This document shows positions 1-10,322 of a DNA stretch of 64,000 bases, one piece after another. A program made the translations under genes and the position numbers. Below the pieces are notes generated by a model. It was given only the letters and a program-made list of their open reading frames with translations. It searched no databases and was not told the DNA's origin. The DNA comes from Neoroseomonas soli (GTDB taxonomy: Bacteria > Pseudomonadota > Alphaproteobacteria > Acetobacterales > Acetobacteraceae), in assembly GCF_018129065.1 (NCBI RefSeq), contig NZ_JAAEDM010000014.1, positions 1 through 64,000 of the forward strand. The letters are read 5' to 3'. Positions within the stretch are counted from its first letter, which is position 1. Every line of letters starts with the position of its first letter.

Positions 1-1
1 G

Positions 2-103
2 GCGACGCCGGCGGCCCCGCACGCTGCCAAGCCCGCGGAGCCGCGCAGCCATACGGCCACCCCGGCCACGCCAGCAGCGCCGGCCACGACGCGGACCAAC
101 TGA
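2..103 (+). CDS. C-terminal end of an Ala/Pro/Thr-rich protein (truncated by window edge)
   Basis: Frame 2 is open from the window edge to the TGA at 101-103. It encodes about 33 residues of low-complexity Ala-Pro-Thr sequence ending ATTRTN. Such tails occur on secreted or envelope proteins, but nothing here identifies a family. An 11-bp GC hairpin follows 22 bp after the stop, which supports a real gene end. Confidence 0.5.
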   Translation, partial: ATPAAPHAAKPAEPRSHTATPATPAAPATTRTN

Positions 104-125
104 CCCCCGCGCGTCCCTGTCCCAC

Positions 126-153
126 CCGCCCGGCGCTCCCCCGCGCCGGGCGG
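126..153 (+). terminator. GC-rich hairpin downstream of the truncated first gene
   Basis: Arms 126-136 (CCGCCCGGCGC) and 143-153 are exact reverse complements, giving an 11-bp stem with loop TCCCCC. No T-run follows, so if it terminates transcription it is not a canonical intrinsic terminator. Confidence 0.45.
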
Positions 154-186
154 CCCCCCCCCGATCTCACTGCGCCACCGCGCCGA

Positions 187-200
187 TTGACCTGAATCAA
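187..200. promoter_or_regulatory. FNR/FixK-type box, one mismatch, upstream of acs
   Basis: TTGACCTGAATCAA differs from the FNR consensus TTGAT-N4-ATCAA at one base. Its centre is 61 bp before the acs ATG. Inference: oxygen-responsive or CRP/FNR-family control of acetate activation. No convincing -10 at class II distance is visible, so this is weaker than the perfect site at 44197. Confidence 0.4.
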
Positions 201-254
201 CGCAAGGCGGCTAATCCCTGGGCCAGAGAAACACCCGGTCAGGGAGGCCAGCCC

Positions 255-2186
<1,932 letters not shown>

Positions 2187-2196
2187 CGACGAAGGG

Positions 2197-2556
2197 ATGA
2201 CAGCCGCGCGGTACCGAGATGTCTATATTGCGGGCCCCGACCTGGTGGCCCCGGTGCTGCGCGGCGTCGTCCCCGCCGTGCAGGGGGCGCCTTATCGCAT
2301 CAGCCCCTTCTTCCCGCCCGCGGCGCGGGATGTCTTCGCGGAGGTGGTCCAGCGCATCGGCGACGGTGTGCTGACCGGCCGGCAGACGGCCACGGCCTGC
2401 TGGTGCGCCCTGGTCTCGCCGCCCGAGATCGTTTCCCTGATCGACGAGGTCTACGGCAAGGCGGAGGAAGAGCCGCCGCGCCTCTCGGCCTTGCGCCGCT
2501 TCGTCGCGGCGCTGCCGCGGGACTGCACCTTCTCGCTGGTGGCGCTGGCCTTCTGA
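2197..2556 (+). CDS. hypothetical protein
   Basis: 119 residues, family not recognised. The protein is soluble-looking, with no signal peptide or membrane helix, and contains AGPDLVAPVLRGV near the N-terminus and a Cys-Trp-Cys in the middle. Codons are strongly GC at third positions, as expected for a real gene here. It begins 10 bp after acs with a GAAGG-like ribosome site, so it probably rides on the acs transcript. No function can be assigned. Confidence 0.62.
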   Translation: MTAARYRDVYIAGPDLVAPVLRGVVPAVQGAPYRISPFFPPAARDVFAEVVQRIGDGVLTGRQTATACWCALVSPPEIVSLIDEVYGKAEEEPPRLSALRRFVAALPRDCTFSLVALAF

Positions 2557-2669
2557 GGCCGAGCGCCGGTCCGGACACGTCGCGGGCCCCGCCGGCCTGC
2601 GCCCGGCGCGGCGAAGCCCCGCGGGCAGCGCGGCTTGTGGCGCGCTTCGCTGCGTCGCAGCATGGTTCC

Positions 2670-3863
2670 ATGACATCTCCCACCCCCGACGAGGAGGCCG
2701 GCAGCAGCCGCGCCGGGATGCGCCGCGTCCTGGCCATGTACGGGCCCGCGGTCTTCGCCGGCGCCCTCGCCACCCGCGCCACCGACCCCGTGGTCGCCGA
2801 GATCGCCGGCGATTTCGGCACCACCGCGGCGCATGCGGCGCTGCTCGGCACCGCCTACACCCTGCCCTTCGCCTTCGTGCAGCCCATCCTCGGCCCGGTC
2901 GCCGACGCCGTCGGCAAGCGTCGGATCGTGACCATCTGCGTCTGCCTGCTCTCGTTGATGCTGGCCGCCTCGGCGGTCGCGGCCTCGCTCGGTTGGCTGA
3001 TGGTCTTCCGCGCACTCTCCGGCGCGGCGGCGGGGGGCATGATGCCGCTGACGCTCGCCATCATGGCCGACGCCGTGCCGCTGAAGGACCGCCAAGTGGC
3101 GCTGTCCCGCATGCTGGTCTTCGGCATCAGCGGGCAGATCGCCGGCGGGGCCATCGCCGGGCCGGTCGCCGCCATCGCCGGCTGGCGCGGCATGATCGTG
3201 CTCTGCGCCGTCGCCGCGGTCGTCGGCGCGGTGGCCCTGATTGCGGCAAGCCGCAGCGCGCCCGCAGAGCCGCGCACGCGCTACGACCCGGTGGTCGCCG
3301 CCAGACGCTACCGCAGCATCCTGGCAAACCCCTCCGCCATCCCGCTCTATGCCACCGTCGCGGTGGAAGGCGGGCTGGTCTTCGGCTCCTTCCCCTTCCT
3401 CGCGCCGCTGCTGATCGAGCGCGGCATCGGCGGCACGACCGAGGCGGGCCTCGCCATCGGGGCCTTCGGCGCCGGCGGGCTGGCCTATGCCGCCATGGCC
3501 CGGCCGCTGCTGGTCCGCTTCGGGCCGGCAAATGTCGTGCGGCTCGGCGGCGTGCTCGGCTGCGCGGCGCTGCTGGGCTTCGCCGTGGCGCCGGCGCTCT
3601 GGGTGGCGGTGGCGGCGGGGTTCCTGCTCGGCAACGCCTTCTACATGATCCACAACGCGATCCAGACGCGGGCTACCGAACTTTCCCCTCAATTCCGCGG
3701 CAGCGCGGTGTCGCTCCACGCCTTCTCCTTCTTCACCGGGCAGTCGCTCGGACCGGTGACCTTCGGGCTTGGGGCGGCGACGGTCGGGCTGGGGGTCTCG
3801 CTGGGGGCGGCGGCACTCCTCCTGCTGCTGCTCGCCTGGCTGCTTGCGAGGCGGCCAGCGTGA
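2670..3863 (+). CDS. MFS transporter (drug/metabolite efflux type)
   Basis: 397 residues with about twelve hydrophobic segments, the length of a 12-TM major facilitator. The loop 2-3 signature GPVADAVGKRR sits at 75-85, the hallmark of DHA-type antiporters, and the central loop after TM6 is charged. The substrate cannot be inferred. The frame is open further upstream, but hydrophobicity begins only after residue 20 and the first 267 bases look non-coding, so ATG 2670 is preferred; ATG 2718 is an alternative. Its stop is followed by 220 bp of non-coding DNA and repeat A1. Confidence 0.88.
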   Translation: MTSPTPDEEAGSSRAGMRRVLAMYGPAVFAGALATRATDPVVAEIAGDFGTTAAHAALLGTAYTLPFAFVQPILGPVADAVGKRRIVTICVCLLSLMLAASAVAASLGWLMVFRALSGAAAGGMMPLTLAIMADAVPLKDRQVALSRMLVFGISGQIAGGAIAGPVAAIAGWRGMIVLCAVAAVVGAVALIAASRSAPAEPRTRYDPVVAARRYRSILANPSAIPLYATVAVEGGLVFGSFPFLAPLLIERGIGGTTEAGLAIGAFGAGGLAYAAMARPLLVRFGPANVVRLGGVLGCAALLGFAVAPALWVAVAAGFLLGNAFYMIHNAIQTRATELSPQFRGSAVSLHAFSFFTGQSLGPVTFGLGAATVGLGVSLGAAALLLLLLAWLLARRPA

Positions 3864-4085
3864 CGCTTCCGGCTCGATCTGGAACAGAAGGTGATTCCGG
3901 ATCGCGCGGCGGAAATCGCACGGCAAGCGGAATCAGAGGCTTGGCCCGAGTCGCGCGAACGAATCGCTGACATCGCAGGGCCGATTCGCAGAATTGGCGG
4001 AAATCAAGAGGTTGTGGTGCCTCGAATACAATAGGCACCAGGGCGTTCGTGGTCTGTGCGCGGGGGACACCCGGGTCGCGGCGCC
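3864..4085. other. intergenic stretch with a small hairpin
   Basis: 222 bp between the MFS stop and repeat A1, lower in GC than its surroundings. It contains an 8-bp stem TGGTGCCT/AGGCACCA (4015-4022, 4033-4040) with an AT-rich 10-nt loop. No gene or strong promoter is seen. It could be degraded mobile DNA. Confidence 0.4.
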
Positions 4086-4220
4086 GGGGGGAGAAGGGAA
4101 CTTCTCCCCCCGCACCCCCCTCAACCTTCTTTGGCTATTGGGAACTGACCGCAGGGGGCGGCACCCGGTACTCAAGGAAGGGAGGGGGTTCGGGGGAGGT
4201 TCATCCTCCCCCGACCTTCA
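4086..4220 (-). repeat. family A intergenic element, copy A1 (full length, inverted)
   Basis: Read on the minus strand it matches A2 and A4: hairpin TCGGGGGAGG/CCTCCCCCGA (4190-4199, 4205-4214), central imperfect stem, then hairpin GGGGGGAGAAG/CTTCTCCCCCC (4086-4096, 4101-4111). The stop codon of the DUF1674 gene (4218-4220) is part of the conserved end TGAAGGTCGGGGG. It lies between convergent genes. Confidence 0.85.
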
Positions 4221-4373
4221 GAAATCGCTCACCCGCCCTTTTCGTTCCCAATCCCCGAAACGCGTCGGCTCCGGCCCGCTCGGCCCGCCGATCTCCTTCG
4301 GCTTCGGCGGCGGTTCCGGCTTCGGTTCCGGCTTGGGGGCGGGCGGCGGGTCGTTGTTTATGGTCTCGGTCAT
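4218..4373 (-). CDS. DUF1674 / succinate dehydrogenase assembly factor 4 family protein
   Basis: Small protein with a Pro/Lys/Glu-rich N-terminal half and the conserved C-terminus KEIGGPSGPEPTRFGDWERK followed by GRVSDF, the signature of DUF1674/SDHAF4. In eukaryotes SDHAF4 binds flavinylated SdhA during complex II assembly; the bacterial role is inferred by homology. I chose the ATG at 4373 (51 aa). An in-frame ATG at 4412 would extend it to 64 aa and would overlap the htpX ATG within one CATG. No clear Shine-Dalgarno separates the choices. The stop codon is embedded in repeat A1. Confidence 0.85.
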   Translation of the reverse strand: MTETINNDPPPAPKPEPKPEPPPKPKEIGGPSGPEPTRFGDWERKGRVSDF

Positions 4374-4410
4374 GGCCATCGTGATGTAGGGCGACGACGA
4401 GGGTTTGGAC

Positions 4411-5346
4411 ATGGGCGGCTATCTGAAGACGGTCGTGCTCCTGGCGGCGATGACGGCGCTGTTCGGGGGGCTCGGCCTCGCCATTGCGGGGCAGCAGGGG
4501 ATGGTGCTGGCCCTGCTCTTCGCCGGGGCGATGAACCTCTTCGCCTGGTGGAACAGCGACCGGATGGTCCTGCGCATGCACAACGCGCAGCCGATCGGGC
4601 CCCAGGACGCGCCGCGCCTCTATGAGATCACGGCGCAACTCGCGCAGCGCGCCGGACTGCCCATGCCGGCGCTCTATGTCATCCACGAGGAGCAGCCCAA
4701 CGCCTTCGCCACCGGCCGCAGCCCCTCCAGCGCCGCGGTCGCCGTGAACACCGGCCTGCTCGACCTGATGCCGGAGGAGGAGGTGGCTGGCGTCATCGCC
4801 CATGAACTCACGCATATCCGCCACCGCGACACGCTCATCATGACGGTGACGGCGACGGTCGCCGGCGCGATCTCGATGCTGGCGAATTTCGGCATGTTCT
4901 TCGGGGGCGCGAACCGCGACCGGAACCAGAGCCCCTTCGGCCCGATCGCCATGCTGCTGATGCTGATCCTGGCACCGCTCGCCGCCGCGGTGGTGCAGAT
5001 GGCGATCAGCCGGAGCCGCGAATACGAGGCCGACCGCGGCGCGGCCGAGATCACCGGCAACCCGCTTGCCCTCGCCTCGGGGCTCATGCGGCTCGAGAAC
5101 TACGCCCACGGCATCCAGAACCAGGGGGCCGAGGCGAACCCGGCCTCGGCCCACATGTTCATCATCAACCCGCTGAGCGGGGCGCGGATGGACAACCTCT
5201 TCTCGACGCATCCGAGCACCGCGAACCGCGTCGCGGCGCTGCAGCGACTGGCCGCGGAGATGGGCCAGGCCGGCGGTGGCGGCTGGTCCACGCCTGCGCC
5301 GCAACCCGGCGGCACCTGGGGGCGGAACCGCAATCCCTGGGGCTAG
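4411..5346 (+). CDS. htpX: HtpX-type zinc metalloprotease (M48)
   Basis: Membrane-bound M48B protease of the cytoplasmic-membrane quality-control system. 311 residues, with two N-terminal hydrophobic segments, HELTH at 131-135 (zinc ligands and general base), two further hydrophobic stretches, and the third-ligand motif SREYEADR. The C-terminal tail is Gly/Pro-rich. ATG 4411 follows GAGGG with a 7-nt spacer; a TTG at 4405 is in frame but worse placed. It is divergent from the DUF1674 gene with almost no intergenic DNA, so any promoter must lie inside that gene. A very stable hairpin follows the stop. Confidence 0.95.
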   Translation: MGGYLKTVVLLAAMTALFGGLGLAIAGQQGMVLALLFAGAMNLFAWWNSDRMVLRMHNAQPIGPQDAPRLYEITAQLAQRAGLPMPALYVIHEEQPNAFATGRSPSSAAVAVNTGLLDLMPEEEVAGVIAHELTHIRHRDTLIMTVTATVAGAISMLANFGMFFGGANRDRNQSPFGPIAMLLMLILAPLAAAVVQMAISRSREYEADRGAAEITGNPLALASGLMRLENYAHGIQNQGAEANPASAHMFIINPLSGARMDNLFSTHPSTANRVAALQRLAAEMGQAGGGGWSTPAPQPGGTWGRNRNPWG

Positions 5347-5462
5347 TGTCCTGCCCGCTTCGTTCGCTGGATTTCCAGCGAACGAAGCGGGCAAGCAAGC
5401 CACTGAAAACAAAGGCTAGTGGCCTGAGAACGAAGTCCACAGGATTTCGGAATCAGGACACT
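5345..5462. repeat. MITE-like element bounded by 9-bp inverted repeats
   Basis: AGTGTCCTG at 5345-5353 and its exact reverse complement at 5454-5462 enclose 118 bp that contain the long hairpin at 5353-5392. No coding capacity for a transposase. The left end overlaps the htpX stop codon. Confidence 0.4.
5353..5392. terminator. perfect 19-bp hairpin after htpX
   Basis: Arms 5353-5371 and 5374-5392 are exact reverse complements (19 bp, 2-nt TT loop), starting 7 nt after the htpX TAG. No T-tract follows. It probably blocks or processes read-through from htpX; it may also be the core of a palindromic mobile element. Confidence 0.6.
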
Positions 5463-5596
5463 GGAGCAGATCCCGACCAGGTGGGATCGCCTGATCGGGT
5501 GACGATGCTCGCGGAAACAAAGGCCTGGAGCTGTGTCCGTGAGCCGAGGCGAACGGAGACCACTCGAGGCGGGCGCCGATCACGCCGCTTCAGACG

Positions 5597-6403
5597 CTAC
5601 GGCCTCCGACCCCGCACCGCCCAGGCGCGCGCAACCAGGCGGATGCTGCCGTCGGCCTCGAAAGCCAGGGAGGCGCGCAGCCTCTCGCGCAGCCGGGCCC
5701 GCGGCTCCTCCGCGAGGGACATGACGTAGCCCGGCGCCGGACCCTGCCCGCCGAGGAAGGGAGACCAGTAGTCGTCGAAATCCGCGAACACCGTCGGCAC
5801 ATCGATGGCGCAAGTCTCGATGGCCGCAAGCGATCCATCGGCCGCGAACAGACCGTGCAGCGCCTCCGGCCGGCAGAGCGGGAAGCGCTGCCCCTCGTCG
5901 AGTTCGGCGGCGAACGGATCCTCCGCCGCGGCGGCGTCCCAGAAGCGGCGCATCAATTCCATGCCGCCGGCATAGTCCCAGACATAGGCCGCCACCTCGC
6001 CGCCCGGGCGGGTGACGTGCGCCATCTGCGCCACGGCGCGCGCGGGGTCCGGCACGAAGTTCAACACCAGCCCCGAAACCACCCGGTCGAAGGCCTTCTG
6101 GGCGAAGGGCAGCATCTCAGCGCTGCCTTCGAGGAGCTCGGCGCCCTCCAGCCCGGGGCGGCGGCGCGCGACCTCGAGGAAGCCGGCGGAGGGCTCCACC
6201 CCCGCGAGGTAGTCCGGCGCGCAGGTCTCCGCGATCACCACCGTCAGCGCGCCGGTGCCGCAGCCGACATCGAGCCAGCCCAGGCCTGCCGGCGCATCCA
6301 GCCAGGCGAGGAACTGCCGCGCGACCGCCTGGCTCCATCGCCCGACATAGCGGTCATAGGGCTCGCCGCTGGCCCAGTGGTCGTGCGCCGTCGTCGCGCT
6401 CAA
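5597..6403 (-). CDS. class I SAM-dependent methyltransferase
   Basis: 268 residues with a class I Rossmann methyltransferase core: motif I LDVGCGTGALT around 44-54, an acidic residue closing strand 2 (GVEPS), and the post-motif LVLNFVPDPARAV typical of the UbiE/Methyltransf_11 group. The substrate is unknown. The start is TTG 6403: GGGAGG stands 8 nt upstream and no ATG fits the conserved N-terminus. It is a monocistronic unit between the htpX hairpin and the histidine phosphatase gene, which lies on the same strand upstream. Confidence 0.88.
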   Translation of the reverse strand: MSATTAHDHWASGEPYDRYVGRWSQAVARQFLAWLDAPAGLGWLDVGCGTGALTVVIAETCAPDYLAGVEPSAGFLEVARRRPGLEGAELLEGSAEMLPFAQKAFDRVVSGLVLNFVPDPARAVAQMAHVTRPGGEVAAYVWDYAGGMELMRRFWDAAAAEDPFAAELDEGQRFPLCRPEALHGLFAADGSLAAIETCAIDVPTVFADFDDYWSPFLGGQGPAPGYVMSLAEEPRARLRERLRASLAFEADGSIRLVARAWAVRGRRP

Positions 6404-6478
6404 GACCGCTGCCTCCCGCCGTGCGGGCGAGAGCCTACACTGGCTTCCCCCGCCGCGGCGAGGCCGCTCCGCGCCGGA

Positions 6479-7036
6479 TCAGTGGTGCTTCCAGACCACC
6501 ACGTCGGGGCTGGGCAGGGTCGGGTCCACCCGCAGCATCTGCCCGTTCGCCACGCTCTGCCCGGTGAAGGCGAGGATGAACCCCCAATGCGACACCACCA
6601 GCGTGTGCGCCCAGTCGTCGAGTGCCGCCATCTCGGCGCGGAACAGGGAGGCGCGGCCCTCGACCTGCACGGCGGGCTCCTCCTCGGCCGGCCACCACAC
6701 TTCCTCCAGACGGGCGAAGTCCACCTCCGGGAAGGTAAGGCCGAGTTCCGTCGCCGGGCTGCCGATGTCGCAGACGAAGGCGTAGCGCTCCCGCACCACC
6801 GGCGTGACCGTCAGGGGCAGTCCCAGGCGGCGGGCCGCCGGCAGCGCCGTCTGGATGGCGCGGCGATAGGGGGAGACGACGATGCGGCGGATGTCCTCAC
6901 GCGCCAGCGCCTCGGCCGCAACCTCCGCCTGGTTGTGGCCGAGCGGCGTCAGCACCGGGTCCTTGATGCCAGGATCCCGTCGCGTCTGGGTGAAGAGCAG
7001 GTTGAATTCGCTCTGTCCGTGGCGAAGCAGGATCAT
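6479..7036 (-). CDS. histidine phosphatase family protein
   Basis: 185 residues beginning MILLRHGQSEFN. RHG at 5-7 is the phospho-accepting histidine motif of the phosphoglycerate mutase-like superfamily. The second arginine is in SPYRRAIQTA and the second catalytic histidine in VVSHWGFI. It is expected to be a cytosolic phosphomonoesterase; the substrate cannot be told. The ATG at 7036 has GAGGAA 9 nt upstream. The same frame stays open far upstream (to 9778), but that extension is antisense to mltA and is not coding. Confidence 0.88.
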   Translation of the reverse strand: MILLRHGQSEFNLLFTQTRRDPGIKDPVLTPLGHNQAEVAAEALAREDIRRIVVSPYRRAIQTALPAARRLGLPLTVTPVVRERYAFVCDIGSPATELGLTFPEVDFARLEEVWWPAEEEPAVQVEGRASLFRAEMAALDDWAHTLVVSHWGFILAFTGQSVANGQMLRVDPTLPSPDVVVWKHH

Positions 7037-7159
7037 GCGATGGCGTTCCTCGATGCGGCGGCGCACCGGCGTAGCGGGCGGCGCGACGGCGGGCAACCTC
7101 CCGCCGCTGTTGCGGCGGCGGCGGCGGCCCCCTAAGTGAAGAGCCGTGAGGAGTTTTCC

Positions 7160-7825
7160 ATGACAGGCGGCTTGCCGATCGATCTGATACTGTTCGCGAT
7201 GGTCGCGGCCTTCCTGGTGCTGCGGCTGCGGAGCGTGCTCGGCAAGCGCACGGGCTTCGAGCGGCCGCAGGGCGAGCCCGCGCCCGGCCTTGCCCCGCCG
7301 CCCGCCGGGCGGGAGGCCGAGGCGCCCCCCGCCCCGGCCGCCGGCCCCGGACGCACCTCGGTGCCCGACCCGCGCTCCCCGGTGGGGCAGGCGCTCATGC
7401 GCATCCGCGGCGCCGATGCTTCCTTCGACCCCAATGGCTTCCTCGGCGGCGCCGAGGGCGCATTCCGCATGATCGTCGAGGCCTTCGCCGCCGGCGACCG
7501 CAGCACGCTGCGCAACCTGCTTTCCGACGAGGCCTATGCCGGCTTCGAGGCCGCCATCGCCGCGCGCGAACAGGCCGGCGAGACGCAGCGGACGGAACTC
7601 CGCGCCATCCACGAGATGACGATCGAGGCCGCGGACCTCCGCGGCACGGTCGCCGACATCACGCTGCGCATCGTCTCCGACCAGGTGAACCTGACCATCG
7701 CCGGGGATGGCTCGATCAGCGCAGGCGCCGAGGCTGTGACCGAGATCACGGACCTCTGGACGTTCCAGCGCGATCTTTCGGTGTCCGATCCCACCTGGAA
7801 ACTGGTGGGAACCCGGCCCGCCTGA
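7160..7825 (+). CDS. Tim44/TimA-like domain protein
   Basis: 221 residues. An N-terminal membrane anchor (LILFAMVAAFLVLRLRSVLG) is followed by a Pro/Ala-rich linker and a C-terminal Tim44-like domain (FRMIVEAFAAGDRSTLRNLL, then the VADITLRIVSDQ strand region). Family members in alphaproteobacteria are inner-membrane proteins related to mitochondrial Tim44, and some bind membrane proteins or lipids. Start ATG 7160 follows GAGGAG by 6 nt; the in-frame ATG at 7136 lacks such a site. It lies 81 bp upstream of mltA, the order common in this group. Confidence 0.88.
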   Translation: MTGGLPIDLILFAMVAAFLVLRLRSVLGKRTGFERPQGEPAPGLAPPPAGREAEAPPAPAAGPGRTSVPDPRSPVGQALMRIRGADASFDPNGFLGGAEGAFRMIVEAFAAGDRSTLRNLLSDEAYAGFEAAIAAREQAGETQRTELRAIHEMTIEAADLRGTVADITLRIVSDQVNLTIAGDGSISAGAEAVTEITDLWTFQRDLSVSDPTWKLVGTRPA

Positions 7826-7906
7826 GCCCGGCGGTCGGGGCGCCCGCGACGCTCCAAAAGCCCCCGGAGAGTCGCGGCGCCGGTCGGGCTGGGGTATCAT
7901 TCCGCA

Positions 7907-9232
7907 ATGCTCTCGAAGAGCACACCCGGCCGCGCCTCCCTGGCGGCGGCAATGCTGAGTGCCGCACTCGCCACCGGCCCGGCGGGCGCGCAGCATGGCG
8001 GCCCCACGCCCGACCCCGAACTGCCCCGGCCCGAGGAAGCGGGTCCACCTGCCCCGCCGCTGCTCCGCCCTGTCCCCTTCGAGGAACTGCCGGGCTGGGT
8101 TTCCGAAGGCCATGCTGAGATCCTCCCCGCCCTGCAGGCGAGTTGCGCCGCGATCCGCCCGATGCGGCCCGAAGCGGTTCTCGGCGGGCAGGGGGAGGCC
8201 GCGATCCGCGCCGGCACCCCCACCGCCTGGACCGCCATCTGCCAGGAATTGCGGATCCTGGAACGCCGCCTGCCACGCCCGCTCCGCCCCGGCACCGGCC
8301 GCGCCCATGAGCGCCGGGTCGCCGCTTGGCTGGCGGAGCGCCACCTGGCGGTGCGGCAATTCCTCGAACAGCACTTCGAGCCGTTCGCCGCCGGCACCGG
8401 CATCATGACCGGCTACTACGAGCCGATCCTGCGCGGCTCGACCACGCCGGACGAGACCTTCCGCACCCCGCTGCTCGCCCGGCCGCCCGAACTCGTCGAG
8501 CAGCCGGTCAACGGCAATCCGCTGCGCCGCCGCTACGGCATGATGGTGGACGGGCGGATCGAGCCCTTCTTCGACCGCGCCGCGATCGACACCGGCGTGC
8601 TGGCCGGGCGCGGGCTGGAACTCGTCTGGGTGGACGACGCGGCGGACGCCTTCTTCCTGCACATCCAGGGCTCCGGCCGCGTGGTGCTGCCGGGCGGGGA
8701 GGTGCTGCGCATGGGCTTCGCCGGCCATAACGGGCGCGCCTACGTCTCGATCGGCCGTCTGCTGATCGAGCGCGGGGAGGTCCCGCGCGAGCAGATGTCG
8801 ATGCAGGCGATCCGCGCCTGGCTCGCCTCGGCGGGGCAGGACCGCGCGAGCGAGCTGCTGCGCGGCAATCCCTCCTACGTCTTCTTCCGCCGCGTCGAGG
8901 GGCTGACGCTGGACCAGGGCCCGATCGGCGCGCTGGGCGTGCCGCTGACGCCGCAGCGGAGCGTCGCGGTGGACCGCGCCTTCATCCCGCTCGGCACGCC
9001 GATGTTCGTCACCGTGCGGGACCCGGCGGCGCGGCGGGACGCGCCGCCATCCGGCCGGCTGGTGGTGGCGCAGGACACCGGCGGGGCCATCCGTGGCCCG
9101 GCGCGCACCGACTATTTCTGGGGCTGGGGCCCCGAGGCCGGGGATCGCGCCGGCCGCATGCGCGACGAGTCCGAGGTCTTCGTCCTGTTGCCCCGCGCGA
9201 TCGAGGTCGCGGCGGCGCGCGAGGGCCGCTGA
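7907..9232 (+). CDS. mltA: membrane-bound lytic murein transglycosylase A
   Basis: Cleaves peptidoglycan glycan strands to 1,6-anhydro products in the periplasm. 441 residues, with a signal peptide of about 28 residues ending AGA-Q. The MltA domain carries GIMTGYYEP and FFLHIQGSGRV; the C-terminal 3D domain has QDTGGAIRG with Asp390 and Asp402 in TDYFWGWG. No lipobox cysteine is evident at the cleavage site, so it may be soluble periplasmic. Downstream sits an NAD-epimerase rather than the Smr-domain gene often seen next to mltA. Confidence 0.95.
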   Translation: MLSKSTPGRASLAAAMLSAALATGPAGAQHGGPTPDPELPRPEEAGPPAPPLLRPVPFEELPGWVSEGHAEILPALQASCAAIRPMRPEAVLGGQGEAAIRAGTPTAWTAICQELRILERRLPRPLRPGTGRAHERRVAAWLAERHLAVRQFLEQHFEPFAAGTGIMTGYYEPILRGSTTPDETFRTPLLARPPELVEQPVNGNPLRRRYGMMVDGRIEPFFDRAAIDTGVLAGRGLELVWVDDAADAFFLHIQGSGRVVLPGGEVLRMGFAGHNGRAYVSIGRLLIERGEVPREQMSMQAIRAWLASAGQDRASELLRGNPSYVFFRRVEGLTLDQGPIGALGVPLTPQRSVAVDRAFIPLGTPMFVTVRDPAARRDAPPSGRLVVAQDTGGAIRGPARTDYFWGWGPEAGDRAGRMRDESEVFVLLPRAIEVAAAREGR

Positions 9233-9296
9233 CGCCCGAGCCCCGATGGACAGTCCTCCCGGCCGAGGGCAAGGATGGCCCGGAGGAGGAATCGCC

Positions 9297-10322
9297 GTGC
9301 AGGACTGGCCCGCAAGCATCGCCGACGAGACAGAGCTCGAGGACGTGCTCTCCCGCCCCGATCCGGCGCTGGCCGCGGACCTTGCCGCCGTGCCCGGCGA
9401 CATCCTGGTGCTCGGCGCCGCCGGCAAGATGGGGCCGACGCTGTGCCGCCAGGCGAAGCGCGCCGATCCGTCCCGCCGCGTCATCGCGGTCGCCCGCTGG
9501 TCCGAGGAAGGGCTGCGCGCGCGCATGGAATCCTGGGGCATCGAATGCCTCACGGCGGACCTGACCGACCGCGCCGCGCTCGCCGCCCTGCCCGATGCGC
9601 CCAACGTGGTGTTCATGGCGGCGCGCAAGTTCGGCTCCACCGGCAACGAGCCGCTGACCTGGGCGATGAACGTGCTGCTGCCGGCGATGGTAGCGGAACG
9701 CTGGGCGTCCTCGCGCATCGTCTTCTTCTCCACCGGCAACGTGCTGCCGCTGGTACCGGTGATCTCCGGCGGTGCCACCGAGGACGTCGCGCCGGCGCCG
9801 GTCGGAGACTATGCGGCCTCCTGCCTCGGGCGGGAACGGGTGTTCCAGCACGCGGCGGCGACCCGCGGCACGGCCTGCTTCGGCATCCGCCTGAACTACG
9901 CGATCGACCTGCGCTACGGCGTGCTGCACGACATCGCGACCAAGGTGCTGGAGGAACGGCCCGTGCCGCTCGCCATGGGCCATGCCAACGTGATCTGGCA
10001 GGGCGACGCCAATGCCTGGACGCTGCGCGCGCTGCGCCGCGCCGACCCCACCTGCCCGATCCTCAACGTGACGGGGCCGGAGACCGTTTCCGTCCGCTGG
10101 ATCGCGCGGCAGTTCGGCGCGCGCTTCGGCAAGGCGCCGCTGCCGGAGGGGCAGGAGGCGCCGGACGCGCTGCTGTCCAACGCCGCGCGCGCCTTCGCGA
10201 CCTTCGGCTATCCCTCGGTGCCGCTCGCGCGGATGCTCGACTGGGTGGCGGAATGGGTGGCGCGCGGCGGGCGGTCGCTCGGCAAGGCGACCAAGTTCGA
10301 GGTGCGGGACGGCCGGTTCTGA
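9297..10322 (+). CDS. NAD-dependent epimerase/dehydratase family protein
   Basis: 341 residues. An N-terminal Rossmann fold carries GAAGKMG in place of the usual GxxGxxG; there is a later FFSTGNVLPL strand and a conserved YAASCLGRE segment holding the YxxxK-like active-site region in altered form. The substrate is unknown, but related proteins act on nucleotide sugars or sugar acids. Start GTG 9297 is chosen because AGGAGGA stands 6 nt upstream; an ATG at 9246 is in frame but would add an atypical Gly/Pro-rich leader. The stop overlaps the TetR start (TGATG), so the two genes are coupled. Confidence 0.82.
   Translation: MQDWPASIADETELEDVLSRPDPALAADLAAVPGDILVLGAAGKMGPTLCRQAKRADPSRRVIAVARWSEEGLRARMESWGIECLTADLTDRAALAALPDAPNVVFMAARKFGSTGNEPLTWAMNVLLPAMVAERWASSRIVFFSTGNVLPLVPVISGGATEDVAPAPVGDYAASCLGRERVFQHAAATRGTACFGIRLNYAIDLRYGVLHDIATKVLEERPVPLAMGHANVIWQGDANAWTLRALRRADPTCPILNVTGPETVSVRWIARQFGARFGKAPLPEGQEAPDALLSNAARAFATFGYPSVPLARMLDWVAEWVARGGRSLGKATKFEVRDGRF

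Noticed and set aside
2451-3926. Minus-strand frame of 491 codons
   Set aside because: Antisense to the MFS gene; charged low-complexity Arg/Gln/His/Gly composition with no fold-like pattern.
3995-4008. Third FNR-like box (TTGGC-n-ATCAA)
   Set aside because: Two mismatches in one half-site and not positioned before any gene.
5346-5729. Plus-strand frame beginning in the htpX hairpin
   Set aside because: Runs through a palindromic element and then antisense to a methyltransferase; no family resemblance.
6479-9778. Minus-strand open frame of 1099 codons
   Set aside because: Only the last 185 codons (6479-7036) match a family; the rest is antisense to the Tim44-like gene and mltA and has the Arg/Gly/Ala-rich composition of shadow frames in GC-rich DNA.
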